From positions 1-32,018 of the forward strand of contig JAGLBQ010000028.1 in assembly GCA_023146675.1 (NCBI GenBank): a stretch of DNA of 32,018 nucleotides, given 5' to 3'. The translations under genes and the position numbers were made by a program. The stretch comes from Cocleimonas sp. Lineage in GTDB: Bacteria; Pseudomonadota; Gammaproteobacteria; Thiotrichales; Thiotrichaceae. The notes under the pieces are model-generated. The model was not told the DNA's origin. It worked only from the letters and a program-made list of their open reading frames with translations, and made no database searches. Shown piece by piece: positions 26,091 through 32,018 of this stretch; position 1 is the first letter of the stretch, and the number at the start of each line of letters is the position of its first letter.

Positions 26091-28853
26091 ATGTACCTCA
26101 CAATGCAAAGCACCGTTCTCGCCATTCTTTTCTTTTTTGTATCAGCCATTACAATGTCTTCCTTCTATGTCTTTGATTGGTTGATTGTTGTTATGGCAAC
26201 TATTTTAGGTTTTGTTCTAGGTCGGATAAATCAATTACATAAAGAAGTGAGTGGCTTACGTGCTGCAATGGCTAAAGACTGGGAGCAGCGTGATAAACGA
26301 GCGGTAGCATCTACTTCATCTACAGAGGAAAAAACAGTAACAAGCAATACTCTGCGAGCAGCAGAGAAAACATCAAAATATTATCAAACAGTGGATAATA
26401 CTGACACTAGTGTAGAGTCTGTTGGTACCACACAAAGCAGAATAAAACCAAGCTACCAACAAGCAATAAACCCGCCCTCACCGACTATTATCGATAAAGC
26501 CATTTCACTGGTGAAAGGCTATTTCACCAGTGGAAATCTCTTTGTACGCATTGGTATATTGATCTTGTTTTTTGGTGTGTCATTTCTATTAAAATATGCC
26601 GCAGATAACGGTGTGTTTCCAGTTGAATATCGTTTAATGGCAGTGGCTATTGCTGCAATAGGACTACTTACCTTCGGCTGGTCATTGCGACATAAAAAGC
26701 AAACCTATGGGCTATTACTGCAAGGTACTGGGGTCGGCTTTCTCTATCTTGATATTTTTGCCGCACTCAATCTCTATCATTTAATCCCACTTCCAGCCTT
26801 TGCACTAATGTTTGTTATCAGTATGTTCGCTGCTGCATTAGCGGTATTACAAAACTCACGTTCATTGGCAATCTTTGGTTTTACAGGTGGTTTTTTAGCC
26901 CCAATTCTCACCTCCACTGGCTCTAATAACTATATTGGACTCTTTAGTTATTACATTATTCTCAATATTGCGATTGTCACTATTGCGTGGTTTAAAGCAT
27001 GGCGAGAATTAAATCTGCTGGGCTTTTTATTCACCTTTGTTGTGGGTGCCGCATGGGGGTATTCAGCCTATCAAACTGAAAATTTTGCGACGGTAGAGCC
27101 ATTTCTGATTATTTTCTTCCTACTCTACGTGTTGATAGCAGTTTTATTTGCCCTACGCCAACCAGAAAAGCTGCGTGGCTATGTTGATGGTAGTCTGCTC
27201 TTTGGTGTACCACTTGCCGCATCAGGTTTGCAATATGCGCTGGTGAAAGATTTTGAATACGGTATTTCCATCTCTTCCTTCGCAATTGGCGCATTCTATT
27301 TATTATTAGCGTGGTTCTTATGGAAAAAAGCAGGTAATGCACTGCGTTTATTATCCGAAGCTTTTCTCGCTTTAGGGGTGATTTTCACCTCATTAGCAGT
27401 ACCCTTTGCATTAGCACTAACACAGTCCTCCGCCGCATGGGCATTAGAAGGGTTGGGTTTAATCTGGCTAGGCTCACGGCAAAGCCGCCTTTCTGTCCGA
27501 GCCTTTGGATTATTATTGCAAGCAAGCGCGGGCGTATTGGTTGTTTATGGGTTTATGCAGTATCTATCGACCTCTTACACAGAAACTCCCTTTGTTAATG
27601 CTACTTATATCAGCGCATTAATGATGGCAATAGCGGGTATTTTATCCGCTAGATTATTAGCAACTGATTTTGAAGGTAGCAAAAAATGGGAAAAAGTCAT
27701 TAGCAATGTGTTGCTGGTATGGGGTTTGGCATGGTTATTTGCAGGAACGCTGTATCAAATAGGTAAACATCTTGATGATGATGGGTTAATTGCAGGTTTT
27801 ATGTTGTTGGAAGTCGCTGTCAGCCTAATTTTTATGATCACAGCACTACGCACTAAACCGCAGTGGAAACAGGCATGGATTGTTGCTATTGCTTTATTGC
27901 CTGCAATGCTGATGAGCGCATTGATGCAGTCTGATCTGTTGTCAGGCTTCAATATTCAATATGACCATCCATTTAGTGACGGTGGTTGGTTAGCATGGCC
28001 ATTAGCATTTATCGCCTTATATACTATTATTTTTCAGCTTGATAAACATCAGTTTGCTACATCATTACGCCCCCTTATTCATACCCTAAGCGCATTACTG
28101 TTGGTTATTATCATTACATGGCAAGGCGCGTACCAATTATTTTATATCGCGCAAGAAACAGGTTGGGCAACGCTATGGTTTGCTATTCCTGCAACATTGG
28201 CATTATGGTTTATTGTGAAATCAAATCATTGGCCGGTTGAACATAACCGCAATAGTTATCTACAACAAACAGGGTCAGCATTAGCGATTTATCTTATTCT
28301 ATGGGGGTTATTCGCAGTAACTGCTCGCGGAAGCTCAGATCCTTTACCGTGGATGCCTTTATTAAATCCACTCGATATAACTTTAGCCATTGTATTGATA
28401 ACCCTTTATCAATGGTGGCAATCGCTCAGCCATAAAGAGTTAATGATAAATATTAGCCAATTTGAACCCAATAAAAGCATGTTTGCAATTGGCATCGCAG
28501 GGCTGACCTTCCTATGGCTAAATTTCACCTTATTTCGCATTGCATCACACGGGTTTGATGTGCCCTATAATGTAGAAGGTTTATACTACTCTAATTTAGT
28601 GCAAACGGCAGTATCCGTACTATGGGCGCTTTCGGGTGTGATACTAACGATCTATGCCAGCCGTCAAAAGATGCGTACCGTATGGATAGCAGGTGGGATT
28701 TTGCTCGGTGTGGTGGTGGTTAAATTATTTACAGTGGATTTATCATCATTGAGTAGTTTGGCTAGGATTGTGTCATTCCTCGTTGTTGGAGTCTTGCTGA
28801 CGAGTATTGGCTATTTTGCGCCATTGCCTAATACTGAAGACGAGTCATCATAG
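26091..28853 (+). CDS. Large polytopic membrane protein, DUF2339 family
   Basis: This 920-residue protein has two membrane segments at the N-terminus, a coiled stretch (INQLHKEVSGLRAAMAKD) and a charged linker. From about residue 150 it is almost continuous membrane helices (more than 20), including NLFVRIGILILFFGVSFLLK and GLLLQGTGVGFLYLDIFAAL, which are typical of DUF2339 proteins. The length and layout fit the family; its role is unknown, with proposals limited to envelope transport or stability. ATGs at 26091 and 26103 both lack a good ribosome site. A TATAAT hexamer at 26031-26036 is a candidate -10 element, but I could not pair it with a good -35. The gene ends 19 bases before a strong stem-loop. 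Confidence 0.86.
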   Translation: MYLTMQSTVLAILFFFVSAITMSSFYVFDWLIVVMATILGFVLGRINQLHKEVSGLRAAMAKDWEQRDKRAVASTSSTEEKTVTSNTLRAAEKTSKYYQTVDNTDTSVESVGTTQSRIKPSYQQAINPPSPTIIDKAISLVKGYFTSGNLFVRIGILILFFGVSFLLKYAADNGVFPVEYRLMAVAIAAIGLLTFGWSLRHKKQTYGLLLQGTGVGFLYLDIFAALNLYHLIPLPAFALMFVISMFAAALAVLQNSRSLAIFGFTGGFLAPILTSTGSNNYIGLFSYYIILNIAIVTIAWFKAWRELNLLGFLFTFVVGAAWGYSAYQTENFATVEPFLIIFFLLYVLIAVLFALRQPEKLRGYVDGSLLFGVPLAASGLQYALVKDFEYGISISSFAIGAFYLLLAWFLWKKAGNALRLLSEAFLALGVIFTSLAVPFALALTQSSAAWALEGLGLIWLGSRQSRLSVRAFGLLLQASAGVLVVYGFMQYLSTSYTETPFVNATYISALMMAIAGILSARLLATDFEGSKKWEKVISNVLLVWGLAWLFAGTLYQIGKHLDDDGLIAGFMLLEVAVSLIFMITALRTKPQWKQAWIVAIALLPAMLMSALMQSDLLSGFNIQYDHPFSDGGWLAWPLAFIALYTIIFQLDKHQFATSLRPLIHTLSALLLVIIITWQGAYQLFYIAQETGWATLWFAIPATLALWFIVKSNHWPVEHNRNSYLQQTGSALAIYLILWGLFAVTARGSSDPLPWMPLLNPLDITLAIVLITLYQWWQSLSHKELMINISQFEPNKSMFAIGIAGLTFLWLNFTLFRIASHGFDVPYNVEGLYYSNLVQTAVSVLWALSGVILTIYASRQKMRTVWIAGGILLGVVVVKLFTVDLSSLSSLARIVSFLVVGVLLTSIGYFAPLPNTEDESS

Positions 28854-28872
28854 GCTCTAAATAGCTCCAAAT

Positions 28873-28901
28873 TTTAGTTTGTATGATGCATACAAACTAA
28901 A
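28873..28901 (+). terminator. Perfect 13-bp stem-loop after the DUF2339 gene
   Basis: TTTAGTTTGTATG and CATACAAACTAAA are perfect arms around a three-base loop, followed by a pyrimidine-rich stretch (TCTTCTT). It lies between the DUF2339 stop and queC, and so is probably the terminator that isolates the que operon. Confidence 0.75.
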
Positions 28902-29016
28902 TCTTCTTGATCATCCTTTCTCTTTTCGTTATAAAGCTCCTTCTTGGCTATCAATAGCCCCTGTCGATGCACCAGGTAAAAAACACAGAGGGATATTTCT
29001 CTCAATAGAAGGAATT

Positions 29017-29709
29017 ATGAAAGCACTTGTCGTTTGTTCAGGTGGCTTAGATTCCGTTACTTTAGCGTATAAAGTAGCGAATGAAGGCACGCTTGCTTCC
29101 TTGTTGTCCTTTAATTATGGACAACGTCATTTAAAAGAGCTCGACTTTGCACGTCAATGTGCAGATCATCTAGGCGTAAAACATACCGTCATTGATTTAC
29201 GCCAAGTGGGTCAATACCTGACCTCAGCCCTTACCCCAACCTCATTACAAAGTGAAGCGATTCCTGATGGGCATTATGCCGAATCCAGTATGGATGTAAC
29301 CGTCGTACCGAATCGTAATGCCATTATGATGACTATTGCGTATGGATTAGCCGCATCTCAACAGGCGGATACTGTTGCAATGGCGGTGCATGGCGGGGAT
29401 CATTTTATTTATGCTGATTGTCGACCTGCTTTTATTACTGCCTTTGCCGCCATGCAAACACTGGCATTAGAAGGGATTGCAGATGTATCACTCTATACCC
29501 CCTTTTTAAAAGATGATAAATCGGCGATTGTGAGAGAAGGGTCGCAATACAGTGTGCCATTTGAGCAAACATGGTCGTGTTATAAGGGGCTTGCACAACA
29601 TTGTGGACGGTGTGGAACGTGTGTAGAACGGCGTGAAGCCTTTCATCTTGCAAAGGTAACTGATCCTACCTGTTATGACGATGCTAACTATTGGCAGTCG
29701 GTGGTTTAA
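29017..29709 (+). CDS. queC: 7-cyano-7-deazaguanine synthase
   Basis: QueC turns 7-carboxy-7-deazaguanine into preQ0 using ATP and ammonia, a step toward queuosine or 7-deazaguanine DNA marks. This 230-residue cytoplasmic protein opens with the PP-loop ATPase motif CSGGLDSVTLAYK, then SFNYGQRH, VVPNRNAIM and the zinc cluster SCYKGLAQHCGRCGTCVER, all as in the family. I use the ATG at 29017, with AAGGA just upstream. A longer frame from 28879 begins inside the stem-loop and is not family-like. Three bases separate it from queD, so queC-queD-queE are one operon. queF and tgt are not in the window. Confidence 0.95.
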   Translation: MKALVVCSGGLDSVTLAYKVANEGTLASLLSFNYGQRHLKELDFARQCADHLGVKHTVIDLRQVGQYLTSALTPTSLQSEAIPDGHYAESSMDVTVVPNRNAIMMTIAYGLAASQQADTVAMAVHGGDHFIYADCRPAFITAFAAMQTLALEGIADVSLYTPFLKDDKSAIVREGSQYSVPFEQTWSCYKGLAQHCGRCGTCVERREAFHLAKVTDPTCYDDANYWQSVV

Positions 29710-29712
29710 TCT

Positions 29713-30087
29713 ATGTATATTATTAGCAAACAATTTCACTTTAGTGCGTCACACCAACTATTAAACCTGCCTGATGAGCATCCTTGTGCACGTTTACACG
29801 GGCATAACTATATTGTTGAGATAGAGCTGCAATCTGAGAGTTTAAATCACTATGGTTTTGTGCGTGACTATAATGATTTAGATGCCTTAAAACAGTTTAT
29901 TGATGATACTTTGGATCATCGTCATTTAAACGATGTGTTAGGTCATGATGACACTACCGCAGAGCATCTGGCTAAATTCATCTTTGATTGGGCAAAACCA
30001 CAATGGCAAGAAGTAAGTGCTGTACGCGTGAGTGAAACACCTAAAACATGGGCAAGCTATCAGCCAACTCAGAAGACAGTCTTATGA
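29713..30087 (+). CDS. queD: 6-carboxytetrahydropterin synthase
   Basis: This 124-residue protein of the PTPS/QueD T-fold family converts dihydroneopterin triphosphate to 6-carboxytetrahydropterin, the substrate of QueE. Motifs are FHFSASHQL (first zinc His), CARLHGHNY (catalytic Cys and the two zinc His), VRDYNDL, DHRHLND and VRVSETP with the conserved Glu. Zinc-binding and catalytic residues are all present. Its stop overlaps the queE start (ATGA), which fixes the start of queE. The short length is normal for QueD. Confidence 0.94.
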   Translation: MYIISKQFHFSASHQLLNLPDEHPCARLHGHNYIVEIELQSESLNHYGFVRDYNDLDALKQFIDDTLDHRHLNDVLGHDDTTAEHLAKFIFDWAKPQWQEVSAVRVSETPKTWASYQPTQKTVL

Positions 30088-30869
30088 ATGCGCCCCTTAT
30101 TTTAGAACGTCCGCTACGAGATGTAGATGAGACATCATTAATCAGTATTGCTGAAATTTTTGGTCCAACGATTCAGGGGGAAGGGGCATTAATTGGAATG
30201 CCTACACTCTTTGTTCGCACGGGCGGGTGTGATTACCGTTGTGCATGGTGTGACACAGGCTATGCTGTCTTGCCTCAATTTGAAGATCAGTGGAATTTAA
30301 TGGATGCCTCCGCTATTTTTAAGAAAATTGAAACACTTAGTCAAGGTCATCCATTATGGGTCACATTGTCAGGTGGCAACCCAGCTTTACAGGATTTTTC
30401 CGAATTAATTCAACGAGGACAGCAAAAGGGGTATCAATTTTCAATGGAAACACAAGCAAGTATTGCAAAGCCTTGGTTTTCATTATTAGATCAGCTCACC
30501 CTCAGCCCTAAACCACCCTCAACAGGGATGCGTTTTAAACAGCGTGGATTAGAGCGCTGTTTAGATGCTTGTGCGTCTGATCGCACACATCCTGTTGATA
30601 TTTCATTGAAGTTTGTTGTCGCTGATAAAGCCGATATTATCTGGGCAAAAGCCATTGCAGACTTACATCCACATATTCCAAGTTTTATTCAGCCTTGTAA
30701 TACGGACGCAAGCCTTGAAGGCAATAAAACGCAACAGACCCTGGCGGATAACCGTGATCAACAGCGTTTACTGTGGTTAATTGAATGCACTCAAGCATTG
30801 CACTGGCATCAAGTAAGGATACTTCCCCAGTTGCACCGCTGGTTATGGGGTGATCAAGTAGGGGTTTAA
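30084..30869 (+). CDS. queE: 7-carboxy-7-deazaguanine synthase (radical SAM)
   Basis: QueE uses S-adenosylmethionine and an iron-sulfur cluster to contract the pterin ring to 7-carboxy-7-deazaguanine. The protein of 261 residues has the substrate motif EIFGPTIQGEGALIG, the radical SAM cluster GGCDYRCAWCDTGYA (C-x3-C-x2-C), WVTLSGGNPALQ and LSPKPPSTGM. The start at 30084 overlaps the queD stop by four bases and is the best choice; a longer frame from 30048 would overlap queD further without added family signal. The product feeds QueC, the first gene of this operon. Confidence 0.93.
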   Translation: MNAPLILERPLRDVDETSLISIAEIFGPTIQGEGALIGMPTLFVRTGGCDYRCAWCDTGYAVLPQFEDQWNLMDASAIFKKIETLSQGHPLWVTLSGGNPALQDFSELIQRGQQKGYQFSMETQASIAKPWFSLLDQLTLSPKPPSTGMRFKQRGLERCLDACASDRTHPVDISLKFVVADKADIIWAKAIADLHPHIPSFIQPCNTDASLEGNKTQQTLADNRDQQRLLWLIECTQALHWHQVRILPQLHRWLWGDQVGV

Positions 30870-30882
30870 TTTAAGGAGTACC

Positions 30883-30914
30883 CAAGAGCGCCCGTTAAGA
30901 TGATGGCGCTCTTG
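30883..30914. terminator. 10-bp stem-loop between queE and the M16 protease gene
   Basis: CAAGAGCGCC pairs with GGCGCTCTTG across a 12-base loop, between the convergent ends of queE and the protease gene. The GC-rich stem stands out in AT-rich surroundings and would serve as a two-way terminator. Confidence 0.65.
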
Positions 30915-30926
30915 CCTTTAAATTTG

Positions 30927-32018
30927 CTAAGGCTTCAATATTTCTAGCTCAATCTCTTTAGCTGATTGCAATACCTCTTGTGATCCAATCACTGCAATAT
31001 GACCCTTCTCAGGTTGTAAATATTTTTCCCCCACTTGCAATAAATCATCCACACTGACATTCAGAATATTCTGGCGACTTTGTTTGCGATATCTATAATG
31101 ACGACCATGCAGGTCTGAGTAGAAGGCATTGACGGCTTCGCCTGAAGGAGAACTTGGGTTATCGATACTACTAACAACGCTGAGAATAGCTTCTTCTAGT
31201 GCTTGCCCGTCATGCTTTGTATCCAGTAGCCAATTTAGGCTGGAATCAAAGTCATTCAGTGTTTCGACAAAGCGTGGGTCGCGGTAGGAGTAAAAGCGGA
31301 AGGATGCGGTATCAGGGTCATAATTTGCTCCACCACCATAAGCTCCCCCTTGCTCACGAATAGTACGGTGTAAATAACCATTACGCAGGAAAGAGCCGAG
31401 TACACTTAATGCAGCGGAATCTTGATGTCCTGTTGGTGCGGCAGAATAAGCTTTACCACAAAAGTTGACTTGGGTGCTAATCGCCCAGCCTTGCATGATT
31501 TTACTGGGTGTCCAGATAATATCAGAGTCTGCTTGTTGCGCAGCGTTGTCAGCATTTTGCCATTGCTTGTTCAGTGTTTGTTCAAGTTCTGGCAGGCTTT
31601 TTTCATCAGCAATGAGTACAAATTGACGGGGAGCGGTGATTAGTTTCTGATGTAACTGCTGTAATTTTTCACTGAAATCACGTAACGCATTGTCGTCGTT
31701 AAAGCTGGCATCTAGTATTTTTAAGTTTTGAATACTCAACAGCCCATTATTGCGATTTGAAATATTGGCACGTGCAGAGAGACCTGCGCTGGCAGCTAAA
31801 CTAGCAAGGAGGTGACCTCTATTGGTGATTCCTGCTTCTTGCGCTGCACGCATTTGTGCAATGAGTTCGCGCAGTCGATTTAGCTCATCAAAGCGTGCAT
31901 CAAAAAAGGTGCTGTGTAATAGCTCACCAAGTGCATTTTGATTTCGTTCTAGCGCTTTTCCATAGAGTGAAAAATAGCCTTTCACACGATTACTATCGCC
32001 TATTTCACTGCGTCTTGA
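30927..32018 (-). CDS. M16C family zinc protease (PreP-like), C-terminal part only
   Basis: The gene reads leftwards and its frame is still open at the right edge, so this is only the last 363 or so residues of a protein usually near 970. The apparent start at 31985 is a GTG inside the coding frame, not a real start. The visible part is the C-terminal half of a presequence/M16C insulinase-type protease: FVLIADEKSLPELEQTLNK, SVLGSFLRNGYLHRTIREQG, GAYGGGANYDPD, and YRKQSRQNILNVSVDDLLQV. In this half the Arg/Tyr segment completes the substrate site while the zinc motif lies in the missing N-terminal half. It degrades short unfolded peptides in the family's known members. It converges on queE. 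Confidence 0.85.
   Translation of the reverse strand, partial: SRRSEIGDSNRVKGYFSLYGKALERNQNALGELLHSTFFDARFDELNRLRELIAQMRAAQEAGITNRGHLLASLAASAGLSARANISNRNNGLLSIQNLKILDASFNDDNALRDFSEKLQQLHQKLITAPRQFVLIADEKSLPELEQTLNKQWQNADNAAQQADSDIIWTPSKIMQGWAISTQVNFCGKAYSAAPTGHQDSAALSVLGSFLRNGYLHRTIREQGGAYGGGANYDPDTASFRFYSYRDPRFVETLNDFDSSLNWLLDTKHDGQALEEAILSVVSSIDNPSSPSGEAVNAFYSDLHGRHYRYRKQSRQNILNVSVDDLLQVGEKYLQPEKGHIAVIGSQEVLQSAKEIELEILKP

Noticed and set aside
28940..29000. PreQ1-type riboswitch upstream of queC
   Set aside because: There is a small possible stem (CCTG/CAGG) followed by TAAAAAACA, reminiscent of the A-rich tail, but the conserved GGTTC/AGC loop and the pseudoknot pairing are not there. A covariance-model search for preQ1 classes I-III would settle it.
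28879..29016. 46-residue N-terminal extension of queC
   Set aside because: It starts inside the perfect stem-loop, whereas 29017 has a ribosome site and gives the standard PP-loop N-terminus.

Overview
The window looks like an AT-rich chromosomal segment from a Gram-negative bacterium, most likely a gammaproteobacterium. The reasons are the PqiA-type, BON-OmpA, lipoprotein and GlyGly-CTERM envelope proteins, an arginine-pathway argB of the type with an N-terminal helix, and a queC-queD-queE operon. A free-living, possibly sulfur-oxidising relative (Thiotrichales-like) would fit, but nothing here proves it. I see no rRNA, tRNA, CRISPR array, transposase or integrase.

Left part (1-12.4 kb). 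A membrane-anchored protein with calcium-binding thrombospondin type-3 repeats runs off the left edge on the minus strand. It is followed by a PqiA-like membrane protein whose upstream neighbour, an AraC-type regulator, carries a one-base frameshift. On the plus strand lie a TauE/SafE exporter, a VOC protein, two unrecognised proteins (one with an internal duplication), a periplasmic protein with two thioredoxin domains, and a lytic transglycosylase. A VOC protein and a WYL/YafY regulator form a small minus-strand operon below argB. Next come a class I aminotransferase and a lipoprotein of the class C beta-lactamase (serine hydrolase) fold.

Middle part (12.4-25.8 kb). This is the most unusual region. 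An ECF sigma factor overlaps a transmembrane Ser/Thr kinase gene. They are divergent from a BON-OmpA protein that is translationally coupled to an 824-residue coiled-coil protein with near-identical tandem repeats and a DUF4332-like C-terminus. Beyond the kinase lie a long gap, a small secreted basic protein, a small membrane protein, a 702-residue protein that looks like a degenerate PP2C phosphatase fused through a membrane helix to a TolA-like charged coil, and a secreted reprolysin-type metalloprotease with two Calx-beta domains and a GlyGly-CTERM sorting tail. Read together, these could be an envelope-sensing phospho-signalling locus (inference).

Right part (25.8-32 kb). A large polytopic DUF2339 protein ends in a strong hairpin. 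The queC-queD-queE operon for 7-deazaguanine (queuosine precursor) synthesis follows and converges on the C-terminal half of an M16C (PreP-like) zinc protease, which runs off the right edge. Convergent gene pairs are mostly separated by long stem-loops, which I list as probable terminators.
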